Below are positions 24,323 through 32,667 of a DNA stretch of 64,000 nt, piece after piece. The stretch is from Rhizobium sp. RM (GTDB taxonomy: Bacteria; Pseudomonadota; Alphaproteobacteria; Rhizobiales; Rhizobiaceae). The notes beneath the pieces were generated by a model. It saw only the letters and a program-made list of their open reading frames with translations. It did no database searches and had not been told where the DNA came from. How positions within the stretch are numbered: position 1 is the stretch's first letter; every line of letters begins with the position of its first letter. The stretch is from the NCBI RefSeq assembly GCF_013390595.1, contig NZ_JACAWV010000024.1:1-64000 (forward strand), in the 5' to 3' direction. The position numbers were made by a program, and so were the translations under genes.

Positions 24323-27291
24323 ACGACAAGCTTTCTAGTCTTATCAGAGTCGATTTTGGGCATCGGCTGACTGCATACGGTCTTGATCCTTCGTCGGCGG
24401 CAGGCGCGAAAAAGGTTCTGGAGGAGGAGTTATTTAAGCGCAGAGGCGGCGGGGGAGAGGGGAAATTGCCTCCTCCAGGCAAGTCGCGGCCATTGCTGAG
24501 GCACGGCGCAAGGTCCGAAACGGAAGGCGAGGGCAGTCGCGCCGCGCCTCGACGGTTGGTTGAGCGTCTAGAAGCCGTGGCGAAAGGTAGCCAGCCAGCC
24601 GTTGCGAAAATGGCGTCTTATGGCGGCGGCGGTCGGCTCGGTGCGATGGTGGACTACGTTTCGCGAAAGGGCGAGATCGCAATCGAGACGGAGAGCGGCG
24701 AGCGCTTGCGGAGCAGGGGAGAGCTTGCAGCGCTGAAGAAGGAATGGGAGCCTCTGTTCCAGAACCGGAGTGAAAGCCGAGACGTTGCCAGCTTCAGTGT
24801 TCGCATCGAGACGGATGCCATCGAGACTGAAGACGATCTGCACAACGCGGTTCGGACTGTTCTGGGGGCAGGTCTTGGGCATCGGCGGTATGCCTATGCG
24901 GTTCATCAACCGGCGCGTGGTGTCGTCGAAGTTCAAGGTGTTCTCGTTCTGCGGAGCAAGGAGGGCGAGCGGCTGACCGGTGATGACGTTGCAGCGGAGA
25001 TTGTGCAAGGCAGGTTCGATAAGAGCGAGACGGCCATCGGCGCTGCGTCGCGCTTTTCTTTTTCCAGGTACGGCAATGGCGTTGAGTACGGCACGGCAAG
25101 AGTGCGCGAGCTGGTGGAAGCCAACGTTGAGGTCAGAGACGACCGCGGCCGTGTGATCGAAACCGACAAGGCTGCGGGCGATCTCGTCCAGAAAGAATGG
25201 CGTTCCGAATTGCACAGCCGGAAGGGCAGGGACGTTATGCACGTCATTCTGTCAGCGCGTGCAGGGACGAATGCGGATGCATTCGAGAATGCTGCGCGTG
25301 AATTCCTGGCGCAACAGTTTGAGGGCTTCAAATACGCTTTTTCGATGCATGACCCCATGCACGATCCGAAGGAGCAGAGCGACGGTGGCAAGCGGCCCCA
25401 CATCCACGTTCATGCCCTTGTGGTGATGCGCAATCAGGACGGCGAACGGGTCGAGACCAGTCCGCAGACTTTTCGGCAGTGGCGGGCGCTTCTGGCCGAA
25501 AAGGCGAGGGACCACGGCATTGCCATGGAAATGACCGATCGCCGGGAAATGGCGTCATCGCCGGCCTTTACCCGCAATCAGGTGAGGGCGGTCGACACCA
25601 TCGGCAGAACTGCGCACGTCGGGACTAGCCCCGCAGCACAGATGCGATACGACAACAAACGCGCCGAGGCGCGGACAGTCGCGACAACGGAGCAAAGCCT
25701 GCAGCATGCTTTCGACGCAAAGAGGGCCTGGTCGTCAGTTGCCGATCGCTCCGACGATGAGAAGGTTGTCCAGTTTGCGCTTTCTGCTGAAGCCAAACTG
25801 TCCTTCGCGATCCGCAGCAGTCTCGCGGGGCTGGCTGTTTCGGTTGAGCGGGGTGAGTTCGAGACGGTGAAAGACGCAGCGCGCCAGTATTTGGCGGATA
25901 TTGTCAGAGAGGGTGAAGTAATGAGTGACGACATGACAAGAGCGCAGTTCGACGCGTACGAAAAGAACGTTGCTAGTGCGCTTGCCAACTATGGCGAGCT
26001 GATCGACCAGGAGGAGAAAGAGCAGTTCAGTCTGATCTCGGAGCGGGCGCAAAACATTGTCGACGCACGCCGCAAGGTGGTCGAGCTGCAGGAAGAGCTT
26101 GAGGACATTCGCTCGAAAACGCGTCCCAATTCGATCGTTCGAGATGTGGCGTCTTCTATCGCTAAGTTTAGCCCCGTGGCGCGTGTTCTCGAGGTGGTTG
26201 AGGAAGCCGTCAAGGAAGGCGTTGCGGTCGAGACCAACATCAAGGAAGGTGTTTCTGCGGTTGAGGCGAACGTAAAGCAATCGCTGGAACTTGTTCCCTC
26301 TGCTTCGGTCGAGAAGGGCGGGGTAGAGGAACCGAAGCCGTCGCGTTCGTTGCCTGCAGAAATCACCAGCCAGTATTTCCTGCAACACGCCGCTGATGGC
26401 GCTATTCGTGTCGTCACCAATTCAAAGGCCACCCGCGAAGTGTTCCAGGATGCCGGTGAGAAACTCCGCAGCAAGATCTACGATCCGACGGCCGTCCGCC
26501 TCATGATCGATACCGCTGCGCATCGCGGCTGGACGAGTGTCGAAATAGCAGGCTCCAAGGAGTTTCGCCGTGAGGCCTGGCTTGAAGGGCAGGCGAGGGG
26601 GATCGCCGTTAAAGGCTATCAACCCAACGAGTTGGATTGGCAGGAAGTTGGCCGCCGTGAGCAGTCGCATCTGAAAAACGAGATCCGGCATATTGAAGAA
26701 AAGTTGGTTGCTACTGAAAGCAAGGCAGAGACCAAAAACAAGAAGGGCGAAGCCGCTGTGGAGAAGGTCGCTGCGGCGACGGCGTCCACAAAGACCCGGA
26801 CCGGTTTCCGCGAGGGTGTGCGTGGCGAGCTGATCGAGGTTGGATCGAAGCCTTATCAGGACAAGCCCGAAAACGAAGCGTCTCCATACGTGGTTCTTCG
26901 CACAGCAGAGGGAGACCGCACAGTTTGGGGTGTTGGCATTCCAGCCGCATTGTCACATGCCGAAGCCAAACAGGGCGACACCATCACCTTGCGAGAAGCG
27001 GGTATGGAAAAGGTCGAGAAGACCGTTATCCGCGAAGTCGAAGGAAAGAAGGTTCGTGAGGTCGAAACGGTTGACCGGCGCAAGTGGGAAGCTGAGGTGG
27101 TTACGGCGCGTGACGACAAAACTGCCGAGGTTGAGACTTCTTCGGAGCAGCGTCCTGTGGTAGAAGAAAAGGCAGCAGTCCGAGAAGGTGAAGCGTCACA
27201 GGCCGAACCTGCGGCAAGGCAGTTGAACCGCCTTGAGGAACTGATGGAAGAGCGCGAGGCAAAGCGCGATCGTGATGAGCAGGAGCGGTGA
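24319..27291 (+). CDS. VirD2-like (MOBP) relaxase with LPD7 domain
   Basis: A 990-residue relaxase. Motif I VDYVSRKGE has Tyr113, matching VirD2 Tyr29 in EYLSRKG. Motif II (DVMHVILSARAG, about 305-316) and the metal triad HIHVH (His361, 363, 365) follow. These residues nick oriT and carry the strand covalently. An LPD7 domain lies at about 690-780 (DGAIRVVTNSKATREVF.. RGWTSVEIAGSKEFRREAW). A helical region and a C-terminal segment related to polyvalent conjugation proteins (FREGVRGELIEVG..) complete it. It begins with GTG overlapping mobC. Much longer than VirD2 (about 450). No type IV secretion genes are nearby. Confidence 0.9.
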   Translation: MNDKLSSLIRVDFGHRLTAYGLDPSSAAGAKKVLEEELFKRRGGGGEGKLPPPGKSRPLLRHGARSETEGEGSRAAPRRLVERLEAVAKGSQPAVAKMASYGGGGRLGAMVDYVSRKGEIAIETESGERLRSRGELAALKKEWEPLFQNRSESRDVASFSVRIETDAIETEDDLHNAVRTVLGAGLGHRRYAYAVHQPARGVVEVQGVLVLRSKEGERLTGDDVAAEIVQGRFDKSETAIGAASRFSFSRYGNGVEYGTARVRELVEANVEVRDDRGRVIETDKAAGDLVQKEWRSELHSRKGRDVMHVILSARAGTNADAFENAAREFLAQQFEGFKYAFSMHDPMHDPKEQSDGGKRPHIHVHALVVMRNQDGERVETSPQTFRQWRALLAEKARDHGIAMEMTDRREMASSPAFTRNQVRAVDTIGRTAHVGTSPAAQMRYDNKRAEARTVATTEQSLQHAFDAKRAWSSVADRSDDEKVVQFALSAEAKLSFAIRSSLAGLAVSVERGEFETVKDAARQYLADIVREGEVMSDDMTRAQFDAYEKNVASALANYGELIDQEEKEQFSLISERAQNIVDARRKVVELQEELEDIRSKTRPNSIVRDVASSIAKFSPVARVLEVVEEAVKEGVAVETNIKEGVSAVEANVKQSLELVPSASVEKGGVEEPKPSRSLPAEITSQYFLQHAADGAIRVVTNSKATREVFQDAGEKLRSKIYDPTAVRLMIDTAAHRGWTSVEIAGSKEFRREAWLEGQARGIAVKGYQPNELDWQEVGRREQSHLKNEIRHIEEKLVATESKAETKNKKGEAAVEKVAAATASTKTRTGFREGVRGELIEVGSKPYQDKPENEASPYVVLRTAEGDRTVWGVGIPAALSHAEAKQGDTITLREAGMEKVEKTVIREVEGKKVREVETVDRRKWEAEVVTARDDKTAEVETSSEQRPVVEEKAAVREGEASQAEPAARQLNRLEELMEEREAKRDRDEQER

Positions 27292-27494
27292 TAGTGGCGA
27301 AGAGCATGCTTCATATAGTTGAAGAGCTGAAATCCGCTGAAGATGGGGTTGATGCGGCTCGAAATGCTATTCCTTTGACGTTGACCGGGGTGGGTGCGAT
27401 CATCGTCGTTGGCTTCATCGGTATTTGCCTGGATGTCGCAGTGGTCACGGTCCAAGGCTGGTATCACGCCTTCATGGCCTACTGGCCATTCTAA
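27288..27494 (+). CDS. small membrane protein coupled to the relaxase
   Basis: A 68-residue protein with a charged N-terminus (MLHIVEELKSAEDGVDAARN) and one hydrophobic segment (LTLTGVGAIIVVGFIGICLDVAVV). The GTG start overlaps the relaxase stop (GTGA) with AGGAGCG just before it. It is the last gene before a strong terminator, so it belongs to the mobilisation operon. Unknown role. Confidence 0.6.
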   Translation: MIVAKSMLHIVEELKSAEDGVDAARNAIPLTLTGVGAIIVVGFIGICLDVAVVTVQGWYHAFMAYWPF

Positions 27495-27506
27495 GCGTAC
27501 GCGCTG

Positions 27507-27531
27507 AAGCCGGGTTAGCCCGGCTTTTTTT
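27507..27531 (+). terminator. strong terminator of the mobilisation operon
   Basis: AAGCCGGG (27507-27514), TTAG loop, CCCGGCTT (27519-27526) and a run of seven T. A perfect 8-bp rho-independent terminator 12 nt after the last gene of the mob operon. Confidence 0.9.
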
Positions 27532-27580
27532 ATACCATGTGAAACTGGATGATAGGTTTCGAGAAGACGGGGGCAAGTTG

Positions 27581-27853
27581 ATGCCAGAATGGCCGAAAGA
27601 CAAATTGCAAAAGCATGGTCCTGACCTGCCCATGCCCGAACGCATCCGCCGATATCAAGAAAACATCAAGACCATTCGCGCATCTGGCTGCAAGGTGCCG
27701 ACTCCGGCAATGGTCGACACGCTCGATCCCGCAGAGATCGAGCTTTGGTTTGCCGACAGTGCTTTCACGATAGACCGGCTGAACAATCTGATCGGGAAAC
27801 TTGCAGATCTTCCGCCCGAAACGACACTGCCAAGCCCGTTTAAGAGGCTTTGA
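27581..27853 (+). CDS. hypothetical protein
   Basis: A 90-residue protein starting MPEWPKDKLQKHGPDLPMPERIRRYQENI. It is rich in Pro and charged residues and ends SPFKRL. An in-frame GTG at 27539 would add 14 residues. It follows the mob terminator and is cut off from further plasmid genes by the IS30-type element. No family recognised. Confidence 0.45.
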   Translation: MPEWPKDKLQKHGPDLPMPERIRRYQENIKTIRASGCKVPTPAMVDTLDPAEIELWFADSAFTIDRLNNLIGKLADLPPETTLPSPFKRL

Positions 27854-27930
27854 TCTTCGGTCGCAATGTTTGCTAAGTTATTGAATTTGTTCCATAATTC
27901 ATATTATGCGATCTTTGTTTGTAAGGGGGG

Positions 27931-29046
27931 TGGGTTCAAGCTTGAAGTGCGACTTGCGAATGATACCAATGGGTTATCAGTCACAAGGAAGATGCAATGG
28001 AACGCACCTACTCCCACATTGATCTTGATGAACGTCGTAAGATAGCCCGCTGGCGAACGGCCGGGCTGACTGTTAGTGCCATCGCAGAGCAGCTCGGCCG
28101 GCATCGCTCAACGATCTTTCGTGAGATCAAACGCAACACTTTTGTCGATAAGGTTGTGCCCGATCTAACCGGCTATTACTGCGTGACTGCGCACGCCATG
28201 TCGTGTGAACGACGTGCGAAACTACGCAAGCTGGCGCGGTTCTCGTACGTTCGACAGTCGGTGATCGAACGCATCATGCATGGCTGGTCGCCGCAGCAGA
28301 TCGCTGGCCGTATGCGCCTGGAGCGCCATCCGGTCTCGGTCAGTCACGAAACGATCTATAAGTTTGCATACTCGTCCGACGGGCATGCGATCAAGCTGTG
28401 GCGGCATCTGCCAGAGCATCGTGCTCGACGGCGACCACGACATGCAAGACGCAAGCACGGACAACGGTTTAGTCCAGAACTCAACATCTTGCGGCGGCCG
28501 GATGCTGTTGCCGAGCGCAAACAATTTGGTCATTGGGAATGCGATCTGATCCAGTTCCGAAAGAAGTTTGGGAAGGCAAACGTCACATCGCTCGTAGAAA
28601 GGGTCAGCCGCTTTGCGATCTTCCTACGCAACAACGACCGGCAATCCCGGCCCGTCATGGATGGCCTTGTTCGTGTCCTGCAAGCCCTGCCCCACCTTGC
28701 CCGCCGATCGATCACGTTCGACCGCGGAACAGAGTTCACTGATTGGCCCTATCTTCAGGCAAGCATCGGTACGCAAACCTGGTTCTGTGATCCCCAATCG
28801 CCGTGGCAAAAAGGCACTGTCGAGAACACCAACCGCCGGGTGAGGAAATGGCTTTCAAGAGACGTCGACCCACTCACGGTCACCGACGCGGACTTGATAG
28901 AAATTTGCAGTCGGCTCAACGCAACGCCGCGCAAATGCCTTGGCTATCGAACGCCTGCAGAAGTTTTCCGCAAGAAAGTTCTCGCGCAGATGCGGCATGC
29001 CGGTTAGCTTCGGATGCCCCGCAAGTCGCGGTTCAGCATGAACTCA
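27931..29046. mobile_element. IS30-family insertion sequence, apparently complete
   Basis: Imperfect terminal inverted repeats of about 27-28 bp (27931-27958 and 29020-29046) share TGRGTTCA and GCGACTTGCG and enclose one intact transposase gene. Total length about 1.1 kb, normal for the family. Outer boundaries may extend by a few bases; a target duplication was not clear. Confidence 0.8.
27997..29007 (+). CDS. IS30-family transposase
   Basis: A 336-residue intact transposase. The N-terminal HTH (YSHIDLDERRKIARW, LTVSAIAEQLGRHRSTIFREIKRN) binds the ends. The DDE triad is visible: Asp in GHWECDLIQF, Asp in TFDRGTEFTDW and Glu in PWQKGTVENTNRRVR. The C-terminal LNATPRKCLGYRTPAEVF is the usual IS30 ending. 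No frameshift, so the element may be active. Confidence 0.95.
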   Translation: MERTYSHIDLDERRKIARWRTAGLTVSAIAEQLGRHRSTIFREIKRNTFVDKVVPDLTGYYCVTAHAMSCERRAKLRKLARFSYVRQSVIERIMHGWSPQQIAGRMRLERHPVSVSHETIYKFAYSSDGHAIKLWRHLPEHRARRRPRHARRKHGQRFSPELNILRRPDAVAERKQFGHWECDLIQFRKKFGKANVTSLVERVSRFAIFLRNNDRQSRPVMDGLVRVLQALPHLARRSITFDRGTEFTDWPYLQASIGTQTWFCDPQSPWQKGTVENTNRRVRKWLSRDVDPLTVTDADLIEICSRLNATPRKCLGYRTPAEVFRKKVLAQMRHAG

Positions 29047-29059
29047 CAACATGCCGGTC

Positions 29060-29482
29060 CTAGGCACGCCATGGGTCTACGAGCACCACGCCTGTACCTT
29101 GGAAATCTTGAATGTTGCGTGTGACAACCACTAACCCATGCACGATAGCTGACGCAGCGATGAGTGCATCTGCTTCATTGCGGCGATCCGGAATATGCAA
29201 GTGAGCACATCGCGTCGCGATTGCCTCATCGATAGAGATAATGCGCTCAGCGAACTCCGGGCGAACTCGTCTATCCATCCAGGTTCGTAAGCGAGAGCCC
29301 TGCTCGATGTCACGGCGCTGGATGCCGAGTATGCCACGCTCAAGCTCTAAAATTGTTATGGCAGAAATATACAGATCACGGGAGTCCTGCGCACTTAACC
29401 AAGTCGTCACGTTCAGATCAGCTTTACCGTCACCCACTTTACGGAGTTCGGAGACAACGTTTGTGTCGAGCAAGTATTTCAA
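29060..29482 (-). CDS. vapC: VapC-type PIN-domain toxin
   Basis: A 140-residue PIN ribonuclease. Acidic active-site residues are in place: LLDTNVVSEL (Asp6), ELERGI (Glu near 46), NEADALIAA (Asp near 104) and TRNIQDFQGTGV (Asp). VapC toxins cleave specific RNAs and are neutralised by the upstream antitoxin. The start is TTG at 29482, overlapping the antitoxin stop (TTGA), an arrangement that would keep toxin translation low and coupled. The IS30 element ends 14 nt beyond its stop. Confidence 0.9.
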   Translation of the reverse strand: MKYLLDTNVVSELRKVGDGKADLNVTTWLSAQDSRDLYISAITILELERGILGIQRRDIEQGSRLRTWMDRRVRPEFAERIISIDEAIATRCAHLHIPDRRNEADALIAASAIVHGLVVVTRNIQDFQGTGVVLVDPWRA

Positions 29483-29733
29483 GAGAGATCAACTTCGCGA
29501 GTTGCAATGACCGACCGAGACGGATCGAAGTCGATATTCGACAATCCTGGCATTGAAAGCGCGTCGACAAGATTGTGATGCTTACCTGTCAGGCGCTCAA
29601 AGTCACCGTACGTCATCAACACATGCGAAGGTCTGCCTCGATCGGTGATGACGACAGGCCCTGCCTCAGCAGCTTTTTTCGCTCTGCCAACATCATGATT
29701 CAGTTCGCGGCTGGTCAATCTAGTCGTAGCCAT
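29479..29733 (-). CDS. Phd/YefM-type antitoxin
   Basis: An 84-residue protein starting MATTRLTSRELNHDVGRAKKAAEAGPVVITDRGRPSHVLM in pieces, the Phd/YefM DNA-binding fold, with a C-terminal toxin-binding tail. ATG 29733 is preferred over the upstream in-frame ATG at 29745 because GGAGGT lies before it. It precedes the PIN toxin and should repress its own promoter, where a perfect inverted repeat is found (29744-29763). Confidence 0.88.
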   Translation of the reverse strand: MATTRLTSRELNHDVGRAKKAAEAGPVVITDRGRPSHVLMTYGDFERLTGKHHNLVDALSMPGLSNIDFDPSRSVIATREVDLS

Positions 29734-29743
29734 AGCTACCTCC

Positions 29744-29763
29744 ATGTAGGAACGTACCTACAT
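29744..29763. promoter_or_regulatory. toxin-antitoxin operator
   Basis: ATGTAGG and CCTACAT are perfect 7-bp arms around AACGTA, directly upstream of the antitoxin start; typical size and place for Phd-family autoregulation. Confidence 0.6.
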
Positions 29764-30102
29764 ATAGTGTCTTCATTTTCATCGCGCAATTCCTTTCTGG
29801 CCCGCGTAGCTGCCAGCCTTTTAAGCTCTTGCGCTAATCCGAACCTGCGACCAGTGGTTTACAAGCCGCAAATCAATGAAAATTCCGGCTTTTCATCTTC
29901 CAAGATACCAATATGAAGATCGGCGTGTACAAATCCCGCAAGACAACAGGTTTCGGCCCGTCTCTTGAATCCGGCCAGCCCCCGTGCAAACTCATCCCCT
30001 CTCTCAGTCGGCAGTTTGAATTCGGTATCCGTCAGCCAGTCCAATGAGATCGTCCGACGGTTCGTAAAGTTGCTGTGCAGCCAGATGCGCGATCACGAGG
30101 CA
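29764..30102. other. intergenic region without recognised gene
   Basis: No convincing gene. A 61-codon minus-strand frame (29859-30044) has reasonable composition (EFARGLAGFKRRAET..) but no recognised family. The region lies between the toxin-antitoxin unit and the organosulfur cluster. Confidence 0.35.
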
Positions 30103-30145
30103 ATATTTTCTATAAATCAAGTAGAATAAGAACGACCTGTCTTTC
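30103..30145 (+). promoter_or_regulatory. shared operator-like motif, copy 1 (organosulfur cluster)
   Basis: ATATTTTCTA-N9-TAGAA, then AAGAA, then GACCTGTCTTTC. The 43-nt element at 44120-44162 aligns without gaps, and a third copy lies at 37384-37407. Its core is a dyad of the form GAAAGAC-CT-GTCTTTC. This copy is about 190 nt before the first gene of the cluster. Confidence 0.65.
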
Positions 30146-30268
30146 TTTTCGGATTTGATCCGAGCTAAGACTGCAGCTGCATCATTGTGTTGTACGCCGC
30201 ATTGCTCGCAGCATACAAAATGACAATGCGGCCTGTTTTATCGATACCGTCGATCACGATTGTCGGGG

Positions 30269-30314
30269 ACGATGGACAGATCAGATCTGTGTCCAGACGT
30301 GATCTGTCCATCGT
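30269..30314. repeat. 15-bp perfect inverted repeat with alternative inner pairing
   Basis: Arms 30269-30283 and 30300-30314 are perfectly complementary around a 16-nt loop. Inside, ACAGATC (30277-30282 region) can instead pair with the nearby GATCTGT (30284-30290), so two hairpins exclude each other. It ends 23 nt before the start at 30338 and lacks a T tract. Possible operator, attenuator or mRNA-stability element. Confidence 0.6.
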
Positions 30315-30337
30315 AGAAAAGTTCTGGAGCAGAACGT

Positions 30338-31366
30338 ATGAGGCGTTACGTAATAATCGGTGCAGGCGCAGTCGGTGCCAGCCTCGCCGCACAGTTCGAA
30401 CTCAGCGGTATCAGCTACGCGCTGGTCGGTCGCGGGAGCCAGATCACGCATATCAGGAAAGAAGGCCTGAGTTTTCAGCGACCATCCGGTACACGACAGA
30501 TCAGCCTGAATGCGTTTGATCTGGACAATCCTCCCGAACTCACTGCCGATGACATTCTGCTTCTGACGGTCAAATCTCAGGATGCAGCAGGCGCGCTTTC
30601 CTTCTGGTCCTGGCGCGCGATCGACGGTGAGGAAAATGGCGTTGCTGCAAACCTTCCGATTGTCACCTTTCAGAACGGTCTGGCCACGGAGGTTGCAGCA
30701 CTCAGAACATTTGCCAACGTCTATGGCGCAAGCATCCTCACACCGGCGCGGTTCACGGAGATCGGCAAGGTAACGGTGGGCGGCGATCCGCAACTCGGCG
30801 TGGTCACCGTCGGCCGCTTTCCATCAGGGCATGATTCAACAAGCGAACAGATTGCCGCGGATCTGAACCGCGCCGGGTATCTTGCTGAAAGCAGCGCGGA
30901 TATCCGTCGTTGGAAATCGGCTAAGCTGCTGCACAACGTCAAAAACGCACTCGAACTGTTTGACGGAGCGGCGGACCTAAAGGCGTCAATCGGCGAAGCC
31001 CTGGTGGCTGAGGCGCAGAATGTCTTTCAGGCTGCGGGTTATAGGCTTGCCGCACCGTCCGAGCGAACCATCGACATTTCCAACTGGAAAATAGCGCCAA
31101 ACAGCGGCATCCAGCCCGGGCAGCAATCAACGTGGCAGAGCTTCACGCGCGGCGCTTCTAGTGAAGTCGATTATCTCAATGGTGAAATCGTTCTTCTTGG
31201 CCGCCTCAACGGGGTCCCTACGCCCTATAATAACGCCGTTCAGGTGCTGACGGGAAAGCTGGAACATAGCGGCGGTTTTTCCGGCGCGCTTTCAATCAAG
31301 GCTTTGCAGGCATTCGCAGAAACCTCAGCTCCGACATATCAGCCAGCTCGCGCCACCGCAGTGTGA
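30338..31366 (+). CDS. ketopantoate reductase family (ApbA/PanE) oxidoreductase
   Basis: A 342-residue NAD(P)-dependent reductase. The Rossmann start YVIIGAGAVGASLAAQFEL (GxGxxG) is followed by LLLTVKSQDA and FQNGLATEV, the family cofactor/substrate region. The C-terminal helical domain has Lys in WKSAKLLHNVKNAL and SEVDYLNGEIVLLG. PanE reduces 2-dehydropantoate in pantothenate synthesis, but relatives in catabolic clusters act on other 2-oxo acids. It opens the organosulfur cluster and has a shared motif and a large hairpin upstream. Confidence 0.85.
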   Translation: MRRYVIIGAGAVGASLAAQFELSGISYALVGRGSQITHIRKEGLSFQRPSGTRQISLNAFDLDNPPELTADDILLLTVKSQDAAGALSFWSWRAIDGEENGVAANLPIVTFQNGLATEVAALRTFANVYGASILTPARFTEIGKVTVGGDPQLGVVTVGRFPSGHDSTSEQIAADLNRAGYLAESSADIRRWKSAKLLHNVKNALELFDGAADLKASIGEALVAEAQNVFQAAGYRLAAPSERTIDISNWKIAPNSGIQPGQQSTWQSFTRGASSEVDYLNGEIVLLGRLNGVPTPYNNAVQVLTGKLEHSGGFSGALSIKALQAFAETSAPTYQPARATAV

Positions 31367-31400
31367 CCGCATTTTCCCGGAAGTAAATCAAAGCGTTCCC

Positions 31401-31970
31401 ATGAGAGAAACAATTTCCGACCAGATCCTCAACACAGCCAGTGCACTGTTTTATCGCGAGGGCATCAGAGCGGTCGGCATTGATCGCATTATCGAAGAGG
31501 CAAACGTCGCCAAAGCCACGCTCTATCGGCACTTTCCCTCCAAGGATCATCTTGTCGCGTCCTATTTGCAGGCCCGTCATAACCGCGTCATCCGTTCGCT
31601 CGAAGAAGTACGAGACGTGGCGGGCACGCAGCGTGAACAGATCAGGCTGATTTTCGAAAGACTCTACGAAAAGGCCGACAGCCCCGAATTTCGCGGTTGC
31701 GCGTTTGCGCTGGCCGTAGCCGAACACGGGGATTCCGAACGCGTGGTTTCAGTTGCACGCACCCACAAGACCAAGGTCCGGGAAATCTTTGGTACCATCA
31801 TGGCAAGGGTGGCCAACCGGCCTGAACAGGCGGCAGCCCATCTCGCCCTTCTCTACGAGGGCGCTCTTGCAACCGTCGCTGTCGGACGCGATCCACAGGC
31901 TGTGCTCATCGCCCGGGACTGTGCGTTGCACGTGTTTGACATGGAAACATCTTCCCAACAGCCATCCTGA
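31401..31970 (+). CDS. TetR/AcrR-family regulator
   Basis: A 189-residue repressor-type regulator. The HTH lies at about residues 6-50 (ILNTASALFYREGIRAVGIDRIIEEANVAKATLYRHFPSK); the helical C-terminus binds a ligand. It lies 34 nt after the reductase gene and 11 nt before the next gene, so it is inside the operon and may control it. The shared motif at 30103, 37384 and 44120 is a candidate site, unproven. Confidence 0.93.
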   Translation: MRETISDQILNTASALFYREGIRAVGIDRIIEEANVAKATLYRHFPSKDHLVASYLQARHNRVIRSLEEVRDVAGTQREQIRLIFERLYEKADSPEFRGCAFALAVAEHGDSERVVSVARTHKTKVREIFGTIMARVANRPEQAAAHLALLYEGALATVAVGRDPQAVLIARDCALHVFDMETSSQQPS

Positions 31971-31981
31971 AAGCAGCAGCA

Positions 31982-32584
31982 ATGACGAAGACAATCGACT
32001 ACTTCTTTAGCGTCGGCTCCCCGTGGGCCTATATCGGCCTCGAAGCATTTGCGGCTCTTGCCCGCGAGCAGGGCGCCACGATCCGCCCGCACGTCATCCC
32101 GCTGATTGAAGACAATGGCGGGATTTATTCGCGCAACCGGCCTGAAGCCCGCCGCGCCTATTGGACAAAAGACCTGAAGCGGTGGGCCGCGGTGCGCGGC
32201 AAGGAATTGAGCCTGGACAACCGCGCCGATCTTTCCGATCCGACCCCGGCCGGTCTGATGGTGCTTGCCGCTATCCAATCCGGCCAGGACTGGCTGAAAC
32301 TCACCGCGGTACTCCAGCAAGCCTTCTGGGGACGTGGAGACGATATCGGCAATACAGGTGTGCGCCGTTCAATCGCCGATGCAGCAGGGTTTGACGGAGC
32401 GGCACTGGACGAACTCGCCGAGAGCGACGCGATCCAGACGATCCGTGACGCTGATTTCGAGATCGCCAAGACATCGGGCGTGTTCGGCCTCCCAACCTAT
32501 GGCTACGAAGGTGAGCTCTATTGGGGGCAGGACAGCCTGCCGTTCCTTGAACGTCACCTCAAGGGTGAAAAGCTGGTCGCCTGA
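31982..32584 (+). CDS. 2-hydroxychromene-2-carboxylate isomerase / DsbA-family protein
   Basis: A 200-residue thioredoxin-fold protein of the GST-kappa/HCCA isomerase group: YFFSVGSPWAYIG has Ser in place of the DsbA Cys; SGVFGLPTYGYEGELYWGQDSLPFLERHL carries the cis-Pro and C-terminus. Such enzymes use glutathione as cofactor. Its place in a sulfur cluster suggests glutathione-dependent handling of a ring or thiol intermediate, which is inference. Confidence 0.88.
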   Translation: MTKTIDYFFSVGSPWAYIGLEAFAALAREQGATIRPHVIPLIEDNGGIYSRNRPEARRAYWTKDLKRWAAVRGKELSLDNRADLSDPTPAGLMVLAAIQSGQDWLKLTAVLQQAFWGRGDDIGNTGVRRSIADAAGFDGAALDELAESDAIQTIRDADFEIAKTSGVFGLPTYGYEGELYWGQDSLPFLERHLKGEKLVA

Positions 32585-32599
32585 CCTTCTCTTACTTTG

Positions 32600-32620
32600 T
32601 GCGCCGCAAGACGCGGCGCA
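32600..32620. repeat. GC-rich hairpin between operon genes
   Basis: TGCGCCGC and GCGGCGCA form a perfect 8-bp stem with a 5-nt loop, 15 nt after the preceding stop. There is no T tract, so it may stabilise mRNA rather than terminate. Confidence 0.45.
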
Positions 32621-32667
32621 TCATTCTTCTGCGACCTTTGCCGAATACCGTCTTTTCGGAGTTTTCC

